Shown: positions 13,023-24,995 of the stretch, piece by piece
Layout: each line of letters opens with the position of its first letter
Numbering within the stretch: position 1 is the stretch's first letter
Assembly: GCF_036785885.1 (NCBI RefSeq)
Contig: NC_092320.1
Coordinates: 12,153,557-12,217,556, forward strand
Length of the DNA: 64,000 nucleotides
Reading direction: 5' to 3'
DNA from: Coffea arabica
Taxonomy: Eukaryota; Streptophyta; Magnoliopsida; Gentianales; Rubiaceae
Notes under the pieces: generated by a model
What the model was told of the DNA's origin: nothing
Database searches by the model: none
Seen by the model: the letters and a program-made list of their open reading frames with translations, nothing else
Translations under genes and position numbers: made by a program

Positions 13023-14061
13023 CCCTGTAAATCATTTAGGTCATCAAAGAATCAGAGCAGTAAGTGTATAAGCTTCTAAAAAAAGGGAGGGTTTGAGGAT
13101 GACATGCTGATTGTAGAAATATGCTGATAATGAGAAATGCAAGTAGAGATGGAGTTGTTTCGTTGCATCTCTCTCTTTTGTAAGTTCTTTGTGGCCTCTT
13201 TCCTCTGCTCCCCCACAAAAAATGCCTTTTTGAAGATGGTAATACAACCATGGCTTTGAAGAGTCAGAATATTATTACTAAAGTAGGAGATATTTGAGAA
13301 TGCTCTTTGGGTCCAGTAATTGATGAGTATGATGAAATCCACTATATGAACGTGGAGACAAGGCCTAGAAACCTCCAACCACCAAACACCAAATGGAACG
13401 TATGATCATCATGCAAAATGGCACGCATTTGAAGAAGTCAAATTAGACTGCGACATTTTTTCTTCTCGGTTGGACATATGAATTTTGCTTATTCTGCAAG
13501 GGTCATACGCTATAGGCCCTTGAGAAACCCATACTTAATTCAAATTGCTTCCCCCCTACCAACCTCCAAGTGTTCATATTACATAACACCGGCTGCAAAG
13601 ATGCAGAGAAATGCTGGAGTTGAAGAGAATTGATGACCCTAATTAACTTCTCATGCTATACATTGGCTATCTTCCCCCGGATTCATATGTGCTGTGTACC
13701 ATATTTATGCTGGAGATGGGATCTCACCAAATTCTGATGAAGTAAATCATTCACAATTCACAAACAAAACTCTAGTAGTTGGTCTTATTAACACACATAT
13801 CCAAGACTAGCCATTCCTATTTATGCCTAAATCATTATCCACGGAGAAGAATGAAGATGGCGCAAAAGCATTCCAAGAACTAAATTTTGCATTCGAATTT
13901 GAGAATTCTGACACAACTATACGATTTGAAGCTTCCAGAAGAAGAAAGTCCAAAACTTGACATGGTTTGCACAGAATAAAGCTGCAAAATTTTCTTTTTC
14001 CTGAAACAATCCTGAGATCAGAAGTTTCCAAAGTACACATGCATTGGATAGAATAACGTAC

Positions 14062-14400
14062 CTGGGATAAAAAGGAAGCGGATCGCTCTATCAGTATAAG
14101 TGTCATTGAAGACATTCCACTCTCATGCCACTGCTTTTAAAGCGCAAAAACAAACTACGACCAATGAATCCAACCGCTTCAAATATTAGTGCGACCATCC
14201 AAATTGAGCACTGATCGAAACATCTGAAGACTCAACAACTCATTTCTTTAAAACATGATGGACGATGGAATCGAAGTGCCCTCTGGAGTAAACAGATGGT
14301 TATGAATCACCAACAGCAACAATCCCTTTATTATTCTGAGGCCAATGTCAAAGACCTTGCTTTTCTGTTCTCTTCTTCTCTTCCTCAGAGAAAAAACAAA
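14062..14400 (-). other. Probable 5' UTR exon of the ELHRLY gene
   Basis: On the minus strand a good donor (CAG followed by GTACGT) ends at 14062, and the matching acceptor is at 13025 just before the start codon. The outer limit is a guess. No coding frame is needed here. Confidence 0.4.
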
Positions 14401-14573
14401 GCAGTTTTCACTAATAAAATCCTAATCATGGGCTCTTAATAATTCACAATGACAGGCTGTAGGGTGTGTGTGCATGTGTTTGTGTTGAGAGATTGTGGGA
14501 GAGAAAGAGCTGTTGCTAGCATTACCATTTAACCATAAATTTATGCTTTCAATTGTAGTATTCTACTTTGTGT

Positions 14574-14601
14574 TGTGTGTGTGTGTGTGTGTGTGTGTGT
14601 T
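14574..14601. repeat. (TG)n microsatellite
   Basis: About 14 near-perfect TG repeats, just upstream of the ELHRLY gene. A useful length-polymorphic marker. Confidence 0.95.
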
Positions 14602-14641
14602 TGTGTTCGTGAGGATGTGTTAATATTTTATGTGTTTTTCC

Positions 14642-17600
14642 TTATTCTAAATATGTTGGAAGATCAAAAAGGGGAGGGCCCATAAAAGAATCAAAAAGGA
14701 TAAACAGTTTTCTCGTATATGCTAGGTTACCAACAACAAATGGCATTCCTTGGACGCATGCAAATGAAGTTACAGGCCCTGTGAACAAGATATTCCATGC
14801 AGGTCCTGCTGGATATGAGGATTTTTTGTGGAAGAGAGAAAAAGTTGGTGCTTCTTTTTCACATCCAGAATGGTTTGGAATCCATCTCTTTCTCCTTTTT
14901 CCTTTTTTCCCTTCTTTATTTTTACACTTCGAATCTTTTCTTATTGATCCCAATTTTATGGGAAAATCCTATATCATCATCCTCTTCGCTGTTGTATCCG
15001 TACCTGACAAATCATTGAATTTTTCGAGGTACGCACTTGAGTTTTATGTTATTTTTCCTTTTATTTTATTCCCCTCCTCCTTTGGCAATTGGCTAAAGAT
15101 TACATTAATTGCAGTTGATTAGCTACATAGGTGGTATCATTTGAAAATTTCCTTCGAGTGGCCATATCATATGCTGGACAGTTGGACAGTACAAAAAAAA
15201 CAACAACCGGGATCGGTCAGATTTGTGATCAAACAGGGATTTACTTAATCGAGCGGCGCCATAATTTAGCCCTGAAAAATGTTTGAATGAAGCCTTCGAA
15301 CGATAGGCATGAATTTTTCTTCTTTCTTTTCAAGTAAAGGAAAAGAAGAAAAAGAAACATGGATGAACGTAAAAAGTTGACCGCATTCAATGTCTGTGAT
15401 CGATCCTAAGATGCCTAATCAAAATGATATGATTACTTTATCATGGTAGATCCTTGAAATGTGCTGGTTTAAATGATAAAAGCAGAATTAGAGAAGCCCT
15501 GCCCTCAGGCTCAAGAGTTATATTAGCTTGACAAAGACAGGAGAGAATCAAGTTAATATTTAGAAAGGGAAAGGTTGGTGCACTGATCCTGATCCAACCC
15601 CTTGCGATACAATTAAAGAATACTACATCGAGATTGGAGATGAGGATAGATAAACTTTGCTTTGGATCGCTTCGCTTTCCTCCAAAAGCTGAAGGTCCAA
15701 ATCGTAGCTGTCCCAGATTATTTAGAAAGAAAAATAAAAACAATTCTTATCTACGAAATTCTGCACCACATACAACCAAATGATTCAACACCATGAAGCA
15801 ACTATCCTACTATAGATTTTTATTCTAAGGAAGCATGCAATGCATCTTCTGGCCTAACTTTCATATCTTCCTGTTTTGACATGGGACCATCGGCATTCCC
15901 CCTCTCACACGTATGCTCGCACGCACACACATTCTACCCTTCCAAAACCCCACCACTCTAGCCCTGGCCCGAAATTTTTTGGGGGGGGGGGGGGTGGTGG
16001 TTGGGGCATGAAGTGGGATTGGTAGGTCATAGGTTGTACATGTATACCAACAAACAATGTAGTTTCTTGATGTTGATATGCATAATGTGTCGAGGTAACA
16101 AACACTACGAGCACAAGATATGAAGAAATAATGTCAGGAATTACTAATTCCTAGATCAAGCAGGAACTTTAGCACACAACATAATACATGTCATACACTA
16201 CAATGAAGGAAGAGGCGCATTATGGAAGTGTACGACACATAATCTTGTGTTTGATAGGCATTGAAGATAGAAAAAGGACGATACTGGTATGAACCAAGAC
16301 TGTTTCTGAATTGGAAGATGAGAGCTCCAATTTTTTTACCTCTATTATGAGTATTATCGTGTGTGTGGGTGTGTGTATGTGTGTGGAGAAAGAAGTAATA
16401 TTCACGAACCTCTTCAATTCAAGCTTCAAAGGAGGTCTTTTCCAGCAAGCAACATTTGTACTTGTGTGTCCGTTCCCATTTGATGGTCAACCATTGTGCC
16501 AAGTCGATTGTTTCCAGGCCATCTCTGACGCCCTTCCCCGTTTCGGGATGATCTTTGGCTAGGCCTATAATGCCTTCCATTTCGATGTTTTTGAGTGTCG
16601 GGCTGTTGGCAAAGAAACCGACATAAAGGGATTCTTGTTCTTGAACCCGTTGGGGGAAGCTAAGAATTGAATTGAGAAACTCCAAAGAGTCGTAATTTAC
16701 CATCTCATGTCACAAAGTTACGCAAATTTGTTGAATTTCACACTCATTGGGCCGTATGTTACTGCCGTATAAATCAATAGGACAATAGGAAAGACTCCAG
16801 CCTCAGAAAAAACATCTCCCATATTTAGTTCTGATTTGCACCTTGCTTGTGCCATTACGTGTATTTTCCTTAATCATCTTCTTCAGAGTTAAACAGCTCC
16901 TAATGTCTACCCATTAGGCATTTCTTGAAGTAAGATAGCAAATAATCACTTTCTTGATTGTAATTTATGTGCGGGTCAAAACAATCCAACGTTATAGCAA
17001 CATTAAAGGGCAGAATCTACCGACCCGGACCCAAACTCACCGAGTTGCTTTAACCAATACAAAGTGTGCGTCATCCTCCTACTACGATATTGTTGTGATT
17101 CATAGGATTAATAGGTTACTTAAAAGAATTAATACACACAGAACAAGGCCCAAGAAAATATGGAGGCCTTGAGTCGATTCGGTTGAATCCCCACTCCGTT
17201 GACGTCTACTCTCAAGGTCAAAGCCATTAATGACAAGCAAAATAATAAATCTCTATGCAACCCACACACTCTCCAGAGCCAGAAATTGAAAACACTGCGC
17301 CATCTATTTCTTCGTCTACGGTTTTTGTGGTGGTTGTGTGTGTATGTGTGCGCGTGCGGGTTGGGGGTTTCTTGGGGGGAAGAGGGGGGGGGGGGGGATT
17401 GTTTTGAGGATTTGCAATGTGTACTTCTAGTTTGGACTCCTGGACACCAACCAAAACTGCCGAGATTCTCTTCCCTACGGACTTCTGTGCTAAAAGTGAC
17501 AAAAGCTGGAGGCCAATTAAGACCCAAGGACGGAGCTAAATGGTAACATATTAAAGCTGAGGTGAGTAATTTCGCAGCCTGAGTCGGCAACTTGCAACAA

Positions 17601-19983
17601 AATTGCCTTTTGAAGTCCTGTGCGCCTCATACCCTGCACCATATAGTCTCCTCTCGTGGATTCAGCACTTTACCCTGGAAATTTCACCGTTTAGTACTAT
17701 TACAGAGATACAAAAACAAGACTATACTCCACGTGAGTATATATCCTGGAGAAACTATCGCACACACAACTCCTCTGCCAGCACACACCCATTTGGAAAT
17801 CCAGGAAAACAGGCAGCAGAATCTATTGCAATCACACGACAAGAAAGTGGAACAGATGAATGACTCGTGACAATCAGGTCCAAGGGTAGATACTTTTGGG
17901 TGCTCATGCTTTCCAAGTCAGATAAGAAAAGAGTAACAGATGAGATAGAATATTCATATCCCTCTCTCTTAATTAACAAAATAATTTGGTGTAGGGCAAG
18001 GAAGGGGAGGAAATGTTGAAATTGCATGGGTAAGCAAAAGGGCAGCTTAAGCATATAAAATTGTTCAAAGAAATCATTCTGTGACATCAAAGTGATTTCC
18101 GATTAATGATGTAAAAAAAACCTGTTCCTGGAGATGAAAAAAGAAATTAAAGAAAACCAATCCATAACAGCATTTATCAAATAACTGTATCTTAATATAA
18201 GCTCCTGTTTGCAAAGAAGATGTCTTTCTTGGGGTTAGATGCATCCTAATTCGACAAAAGTTCATATATATCTGGACATAACAAGTCACTTGGTTAGAAA
18301 TTATCTCTGAGTCAAAAAGTTAGACATTTCGAACAGTAAAGCAAGCGTCTGCACACTTCCAGTACTTTTATGCATTCCTACACAGACTACATAACACCTT
18401 GCCACTGCAAGCTCCTCCAATTACTACTAGAGTGATAGAAGAATAAACATTACCAGAAAATAGTCCACACCATATGCTTTAGTAAGTGCAGGCAAGCAAA
18501 GTGGCAACTTTTATGCACAAAACAGCACTTGTTATTTTATGCTATAGCTGAAAAGAAAGATTAGCGAGAACAAAGAAGATAATTATGAGGACTGAGGTCA
18601 AAAGTACCTGAAAATTTATGAAATTAAAAAATGTGATGGCAAAAGAATTAAATAAGAAAATATTAACTTTTCTGCAAAGAGAGTAGCATTGAATAATGCA
18701 GTTGACTGTTCTCCATTCACGGTCATTTCATCATTTTAACAAACTTAAAGTTCCTGAGTGACCAATTCCTGAAAACAAAAGAGAAAAGATCAGAACCCTT
18801 CCTCAGATTGGGAAAAATACATCAAATACATAGCAAGTGTGAACATCATAAAGAAGGGATTACACAGGATTGAAACTTGAAATCTAACATTGAGTCTAGC
18901 TTTGGAGGATCATGACAAGGTAAGTTTATGACCTTCTATAAGATTGATTTTTTTATCTTCGAGTTGTCATTCTCCTTGTGAGAAAGATTATAAACATACC
19001 ACTATCTTCTCATAAATCTCTCCTTCTTTTAATTGATTCCTTTAATAACAAGAGTCTGGGAGATAATATTTTCCATAAGCACTGAAAAATAGGAAAGCAA
19101 GTATGTTCAAATTTTTAGTACAATAAGAATCTCAAGAAAACCTTCCGCTTGAAAAGTGAACAAAGAAAGTTATCAACTAACAAACCAAAAATGTTCAGCT
19201 TGAAAAACAAGCAAAACCACGGAAGAAGTGATTGAGCTAGTGCTGCCTAGTGCTTTACTCTATAGCCCCCAGCTTAATAACATTCAAGAAAGTTGCCCAA
19301 TGTTCATCATCTGACAATGTCTCCCGATTCTTAAGTACATAGCTCGAAGTTGCCTATGGAAATTGTTACTATAAAATTCACAACTTTTTATGAATGGGCA
19401 TCTCTTGTAACATGGTGTTTGTATTCAGCCTGTCCACAACTTCAATTCAAATTAAAATCACAGGAAACAACACTTATCTGGCAGATAAAGGATTCATCAG
19501 CCAAAATTTTTCCCATTTTCCATTTTGTATCATGACATTGTCACTTGTTATCCTGTTCTCATCTGCCGTGTCTTCTAGATTTGTTTCGATTAGGATTTAG
19601 AATATTGGATCCTGACACTATTTGGCAGATTTTATTTTCTGCACGTTTATTAAAAAAAGCCCAAAATAGGATTGCTTCAGTAATGCCAACAAAGCCGAAA
19701 AGCCAAATTCAGGTGTGTGCAATGTTTTTGAAACTACAAAGAAATAAAACTTGCAGGTCTCTCCAAGAGTAGTATTCTCTGTGTCATTATTCATCTTGCT
19801 TTCAACCTTTGCTATTTTCAAAATCTGTCGACATATATTACATGGAAAAGCTTCCCCACATGCATCAAGTAGTTGAAGAATGCACGATCAAAGAAGTGAT
19901 AAAAATATGTTTTCCAATGTGATTTCTTTAGCCAAACAAAAATATAGTAAAAAAAAATAAGAAACCTATAAACTTGTGAAGTT
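14642..19983. other. Long intergenic region, no confident gene
   Basis: About 5.3 kb with no recognisable gene family. It contains a poly-G run at about 15979-15991 and GT-rich stretches at 16361-16386 and 17333-17356. A G-tract lies at about 17388-17397, next to one doubtful ORF (16419-16703, minus). The part next to 19.9 kb may include the 3' UTR of the PORR gene. Other open frames are short or follow low-complexity sequence. Confidence 0.5.
16419..16703 (-). CDS. Small hypothetical ORF, 94 residues
   Basis: ATG-initiated frame (MVNYDSLEFLNSILSFPQ at the N-terminus, LETIDLAQWLTIKWERTH near the end). Composition is balanced, with hydrophobic and charged residues mixed as in a folded protein rather than low complexity. 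No intron or neighbouring exon was found and the family is not recognised. It may be a fragment of a decayed gene. It may equally be chance; evidence is composition only. Confidence 0.2.
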   Translation of the reverse strand: MVNYDSLEFLNSILSFPQRVQEQESLYVGFFANSPTLKNIEMEGIIGLAKDHPETGKGVRDGLETIDLAQWLTIKWERTHKYKCCLLEKTSFEA

Positions 19984-21354
19984 TCAGTCCTGGTATGCCG
20001 CATAAATCTCTTCAATCTCCATCTCTGAACTGTCCGCAGGTGAAGCATCCTCTAGATTACCCATGGTCTCCTCCTGTTCATGATCGAACAAGATACTGTC
20101 ATTCTCAGACTCACTCTCAAACAGGTCCTTATCATCTATATCATGTAAAACTTCAACAGTCCCAATTCTCTTCTTTTTCTTTCTGTAATCTATAAGTCTA
20201 TCGACTTTTTCCCTCCAAACAACCAAGGGATGCTTTTCTATCAATTCTGAACCTTCATAGGCCTCATTGAGAAAGACACTAAACCTCCTCCCCCTCTCCG
20301 AAACATAAAAGATACCAAAATGCTTCAGCAACAATCGCATCAACTTTTGAGGCATCACAAATTCTCTTCTAAAGTGTGTCAAATGATCAGTTACCACCCT
20401 CTTTTCAGTTGTAAAACTCAGTAGCTCATGCATTACTGCCACAGCCCTCTTATCAAATTCTTGTGAGCCAGCTTTCAGATCTCTAGCATCTGCATACGGA
20501 GACAAATATTCTCTCTTCTGAAAATTCCCAATTTGTGGATAATATCGTGACAAGACCTTTTTATAATTAGGAGGAAACTTCATAGGAAACGACAGCGAAA
20601 GCAGCCCTGGAACGTGATCGCCACCACTCAAACCCTCAACCATCCCTGACTTCTTCTCCAATTCTGTTATTGCCCAACTAGACTTCCACTCAACAAGTTC
20701 CAAATATTCCCCCTCATCATACGGTTTAAACGGCCGCACGACTCTAAAATTTTCAGGATATCTATGCACCCAACGGCTCCTAAAATCCACTGGCAACCCT
20801 ATATCCCTCCTAAAATGTGCAATCTTCTCCAATGGAAGTCGTTTATCTACTGACATCATCAACATCCTAGTAACATATTCAGCAGCCTTATCGCTATTCT
20901 CCTCAATAATTCTTCCCTCTTCCTCCACTAATTCCTCAGCCATTTTCGTCATCCCACACCACAAGACCCCTCTCTGATCCTTGTACAGCTCGAAAAGCTT
21001 AGGCGATTTCCGAAGAAAAGCTGATAGTTTATGGGGTTTAGGGAGGTTAATTTGCCTTCTGTACCTATCTAAACTTTTAATGGGCACGATTTGTTCAGGC
21101 TCTTGCTTTAAAATTTCAAAGAAAAATAGAATCTTGGACAGTACTTTGTGCTTTTCCAGAGCCACCTCAAGATCATGGACACGTTTTCTCTTGCTCCTCT
21201 CTTGAACCCTTTTGCTGGTAGTCATCAATCGCCATTGTAAGTAGCGAAATGCATTATCATTACTATTGAACGTAACCTCATTCACAAATGGCAGGCGTAA
21301 ATTCAATAAAAATTGTCTTAAAAGAGCTTTGCTTCTAACACCTCGGTGGGGCAT
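19984..21354 (-). CDS. PORR-domain organelle RNA-binding protein (WTF1-like)
   Basis: Single-exon gene for 456 residues. The family (plant organelle RNA recognition, once DUF860) binds group II introns in mitochondria or chloroplasts and helps splice them. The start is the ATG at 21354: the frame is open to 21450 but begins there with GTG. From this ATG the protein opens with a basic, acid-poor presequence (MPHRGVRSKALLRQFLLNLR) suited to organelle import, probably mitochondrial. The family hallmark follows at about residues 45-65 (SKRVQERSKRKRVHDLEVAL). The PORR body then runs to about residue 370, with typical blocks such as FLRKSPKLFELY, RVVRPFKPYDEGEYLELV and EFVMPQKLMRLLLKHFGIFYVSERG. 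The C-terminal 60 residues are acidic and low-complexity. The target intron is not predictable. Family assignment is firm, compartment inferred. Confidence 0.9.
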   Translation of the reverse strand: MPHRGVRSKALLRQFLLNLRLPFVNEVTFNSNDNAFRYLQWRLMTTSKRVQERSKRKRVHDLEVALEKHKVLSKILFFFEILKQEPEQIVPIKSLDRYRRQINLPKPHKLSAFLRKSPKLFELYKDQRGVLWCGMTKMAEELVEEEGRIIEENSDKAAEYVTRMLMMSVDKRLPLEKIAHFRRDIGLPVDFRSRWVHRYPENFRVVRPFKPYDEGEYLELVEWKSSWAITELEKKSGMVEGLSGGDHVPGLLSLSFPMKFPPNYKKVLSRYYPQIGNFQKREYLSPYADARDLKAGSQEFDKRAVAVMHELLSFTTEKRVVTDHLTHFRREFVMPQKLMRLLLKHFGIFYVSERGRRFSVFLNEAYEGSELIEKHPLVVWREKVDRLIDYRKKKKRIGTVEVLHDIDDKDLFESESENDSILFDHEQEETMGNLEDASPADSSEMEIEEIYAAYQD

Positions 21355-21450
21355 TACATCAAACAGAAAAGAGACAAACCAGACACGCAGATGAAGGAGC
21401 GGTCTTGCGGAAGAATGATGATGTTTGTGGAAGTCCAATGACTTCTTCAC

Positions 21451-22982
21451 TCAGAGGAAGTGCCCTTTTCTGCCTCTTTTTCTTTCAATCTTCTGGGAAC
21501 ACCATTATCCACTGCATTTCATGTCTTGTTTATCCACTGCCTTTCATGTCTTGTTTTGGGAAATTGGGATAACCTTTGAGTTAATTACCTAAATAAGTTG
21601 GAAATTTGGATCCGGTGCGGGCATGCTCCAATCCAGATAATGCAGTTCAACTTAAGATTAAAAAAATTTGGCACAAAGAAACGAGTTTCACTAAATAACA
21701 AATGTAAAATTGTACCTTAACAATGTGATTAATATTTAAAAGTTATTGGAACCAAGATATTAAATTAGTTAAAATTTTGTTAGATACGAAATTTCTAACA
21801 AAATTTTATGGGAGTATGAGTAAATGTTTAACAAATGCAATACATGTTCTTGGTACTTTGTCACAAATTAGGCGTTTTTTCACATATTAAAGTAGTATTA
21901 TTTGTGAAATGCAAGACAAAAATTGTTTAATACAAACATATGTACTACATGATGTATTCTTAGTTATGTATGCAAAAGTATCTGTTTGGAGGGTTTGATT
22001 ACCATGTTTAAGAATTTACTTCATTTAGGGGAAAGGAGGGTAAAGGGTGGAAAATTTCTAAAAAGGGAAAAAATTTGTGTTTGGATTGAAATTTTTTAAA
22101 GAAAAATTGCTACGTTTTCTGTGAACATATTTTTCAATCACCTTTTTAATTCACATATATCAAATCGTTATCGTAATTTTTTTATAAAAAATTTAGAAAA
22201 ATGCAATCCAAACAAAGCTTTCAAAAATTTGGAGGTGGCTGTCTTTTTCAAGTTGACATATGATTTTCTTGTGATAATGTTTATCTTGGACTATGAGAAA
22301 AACAAAAGAACATCCTACTATTAACTTTATAAACCTTGTTAATTTTTCTATTACATAGTACTAATTGTTCAAATTCGATACTTTAACCTGTTTGGATTCA
22401 CGAGTTTCTGAAAAATAAAAAAGGTATTGGTTTAGTAGAAAAGGCAATACCGCAGCAGCATATGAAATCTTATATATCAAGATGTGAAAGAGTGCATAAA
22501 GATGGGCACTAGACATTATAGTCATTTATTAATAAAATCGTCTTTCATTTAAAACAAAAAAGAGTAATTTGAATGCATTTGGATGTTAATTGTATTTATA
22601 AAACAAAATTAATTTTAAAAAGTATATAAGTATAAGAAAAGATAATAATTGTCATGTTAGATTGGGTCTGATTTAAATGTACTGACGAGCGCTTGAAAAA
22701 ATTCGATCGAAAAAAAAAAAAAAAAACCAGTTCTAAACTTGTAAATTGTAATTAATGTAGTTAATGAGGTACAAGTCAATAGGCGCCAAAATGTGTTACG
22801 GCTCGACTTTTCAATTCTTCAGGACTAACGGTGAACTTGGGCAGCTGGAGGAGCAAACAGTTGTTGTAGACCAATAGTCGCACCATATTAAAACTTCATA
22901 AATAGTCTAAGGATTAGATAGCAAATTTTCCAAGCCTGTAAAAATAGCAAAAACCATCGGCCCTCGCCCCAAAACGCCCTCT
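21451..22982. other. Intergenic region between PORR gene and RRP1
   Basis: AT-rich, with no coding frame of interest. The divergent promoters of the PORR gene (minus) and RRP1 (plus) must lie here. Poly-A run at about 22710-22725. No defined repeat ends were found. Confidence 0.5.
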
Positions 22983-23108
22983 TAGGGTTTCTCTAGCTTC
23001 GAATGCACGATCCCGGTCTGAAAACCGCGACCCAGGAAATGCAGAAAATCAAAGCCAAGGACAAAACGGGAACCACGTCTACTGCTTCCTCCACGACCTA
23101 AAACCCTA
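22983..23108 (+). promoter_or_regulatory. Two telo-box motifs in the RRP1 leader/promoter
   Basis: TAGGGTTT at 22983-22990 and AAACCCTA at 23101-23108, in opposite orientations, lie 120-240 bp before the RRP1 start codon. Telo-boxes are known cis-elements of plant ribosomal-protein and ribosome-biogenesis genes active in dividing cells, which fits the downstream gene. Function here is inferred from motif and context. Confidence 0.55.
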
Positions 23109-23225
23109 TAAACCCGCTGCATCCACGATTACAGCACAATTCGGAGCCACTCCAACTACCTCAACCCTTCTACCTCCCAATTCCCAGATCCATATCTTTC
23201 AAAACCCCACGGTCCAAATTCCACC

Positions 23226-24995
23226 ATGAAGAAAAAACCCAGAACCCCAAAGCCGAAACCCTTTTTAGCAACCCTCTCGGCCTTACCTGGGCCGTCCTTG
23301 ATTAAGCACTTAGCCTCTTGCAACGCCTCAATCAGATCCCAATCCCTCAAGCTAATTCAAGCTTGGCTGTCGGACTCTCAAACCGAACTTCCCGAGGATG
23401 ATATGAAAAGGCTGTGGAAGGGGCTTTTCTATTGCCTTTGGCATTCGGATAAAGCTCCTGCTCAAGGTTTACTCATCAACCGTTTGTCTTCCTTGCTAAT
23501 TACGCTTGACCCTTTGCTTTCTTTGCAGTATTTTGGCTGTTTTTTGGTAACTCTTCGTCGTGAATGGACCGGCATTGATCATTTGAGATTGGATAAGTTT
23601 TACTTGCTCATTAGGAGGTTTGTGAATGGGGTTTTTTCTTTGATGAGGAAATACAAGTGGGATTTGGAGTATTTGGGGAAATATGTTGAGGTGTTGGAGG
23701 AAAAGGGGTTTTTGGCCAACGATAAATTGTTGGGTAATGGGGTGAATTATCACGTTGTTTCTGTTTTTCTTGATGAGTTGATAGGATTTAAGGTTCCGCT
23801 GGCGAGAAAGGAAGTGGTGCAGTGTTTGTTTAAGCCGTTCTTTAGTGTCATGGGGAGGTCTTTGGATAAGGTTTTGGTGGGAAAAGTGAAGAGTTGTGTG
23901 TTTGATACTTTGTTGGACGGAGGAAGGGCGTTGTTGCAGCGAAAGAAAAACGGGGTTGATGAGAAAGATGGTGAAATTAGGGATATGTTGTTGGGGTTAA
24001 TCGCATTGAAGATGGGGTTTTCTGGGAGGCTTTATGAGGTGGGAGCATCTCCTGACTGTCTTCAGGGGAATAGGAAGGTGGTTCTTGGGTTGCATGAAGA
24101 ATTTTTGAAGCTGGAGGGGGAAATGCAAGCATCACAGATTGATTTTGCCATTCCAGAGTTTAATGAGGGTGATGACAATGATGGAGAAGAGGTGCCTCAG
24201 TTAATCCCGATAGATAATGGTGTCAGGGAAGTAGTTGCTGCATCACAGGATGAAGATGCTGATCCTGTTGTTGAAAAAGAAGGGAATATTAAGAAGAAGA
24301 AGAAGAAGAAGGGGAAGGAAGCAGGCGATAAAAAAGCTAAGAAGAAGAAAAAGGACAAGGATAGGGTTATGGACTATACCTATAGGATTGAAGAAAATGG
24401 TGTAGTTAATGCTAATTGTTCAGAAAACTGCAATGCAGGTAACGATTATGCCTTGGAAAATGCGAATGCAGTTTCTGCTAATGGTTATGAATCAACCACT
24501 GCTTTCAAGAATGATGAAAGTGTCTTGGAATTCAGCGACTCTGTGATTTCAAATCTTCAGCTCCAGTTTGAGAAGATTGCTGCTGAGCAAGGTTCTGATG
24601 ATGACTTAAAGTCTTCTGATGACTTGCCTCTAGTCGCAATGAAAAAGAAGAGAAAGAGAGCTAAAACTGCAGATAGTTGTTGCAATCCAGAGGTGGGCAC
24701 TGAAGGAGAGGATGGACTAGATGCCAGTGCAAAGAGTGCCAAGAAAGTGAGGTTTGCAATGAAGAATAACTTGATCTGGAAGCCACATAGTCCATTGCCG
24801 CCTCAAAGTTTAAGGATACCACCCTCTCTTACTCCAAGAGGTAGTGCACTCAAAAAGGGAGTACCTCCAGGTCCCATCAGAGAAATGCCTCCTGCAACCA
24901 AGAAGGTGAAGCAGAAGAAGAAGGGACGAAAGATATTAAGGACAATTTCTCCTGGCATGAAACGACTCAAGAAGGTCCGAGTTGTTTCTGTTTAA
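23226..24995 (+). CDS. RRP1: Ribosomal RNA processing protein 1 homolog (RRP1/Nop52)
   Basis: Single-exon gene for 589 residues. RRP1/Nop52 proteins act in the nucleolus on precursor rRNA for the large subunit. The N-terminal Nop52 domain spans about residues 20-230: LIKHLASCNASIRSQSL, WKGLFYCLWHSDKAPAQ, REWTGIDHLRLDKFYLLIRR and YHVVSVFLDELIGF match the family. A long acidic/basic linker follows, with lysine runs coded by an AAG repeat near 24290-24312, suited to nucleolar targeting. A conserved plant C-terminal block then appears (VRFAMKNNLIWKPHSPLPP, PPSLTPRGSALKKGVPPGPI) and the tail is highly basic. The ATG at 23226 lies in a favourable CCACC context and directly precedes a basic start. 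Telo-boxes upstream fit co-regulation with ribosome biogenesis. Confidence 0.93.
   Translation: MKKKPRTPKPKPFLATLSALPGPSLIKHLASCNASIRSQSLKLIQAWLSDSQTELPEDDMKRLWKGLFYCLWHSDKAPAQGLLINRLSSLLITLDPLLSLQYFGCFLVTLRREWTGIDHLRLDKFYLLIRRFVNGVFSLMRKYKWDLEYLGKYVEVLEEKGFLANDKLLGNGVNYHVVSVFLDELIGFKVPLARKEVVQCLFKPFFSVMGRSLDKVLVGKVKSCVFDTLLDGGRALLQRKKNGVDEKDGEIRDMLLGLIALKMGFSGRLYEVGASPDCLQGNRKVVLGLHEEFLKLEGEMQASQIDFAIPEFNEGDDNDGEEVPQLIPIDNGVREVVAASQDEDADPVVEKEGNIKKKKKKKGKEAGDKKAKKKKKDKDRVMDYTYRIEENGVVNANCSENCNAGNDYALENANAVSANGYESTTAFKNDESVLEFSDSVISNLQLQFEKIAAEQGSDDDLKSSDDLPLVAMKKKRKRAKTADSCCNPEVGTEGEDGLDASAKSAKKVRFAMKNNLIWKPHSPLPPQSLRIPPSLTPRGSALKKGVPPGPIREMPPATKKVKQKKKGRKILRTISPGMKRLKKVRVVSV

Noticed and set aside
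17129-17590. 153-codon minus-strand frame
   Set aside because: It passes through poly-C and CA-repeat sequence, has biased composition and no recognisable motif.
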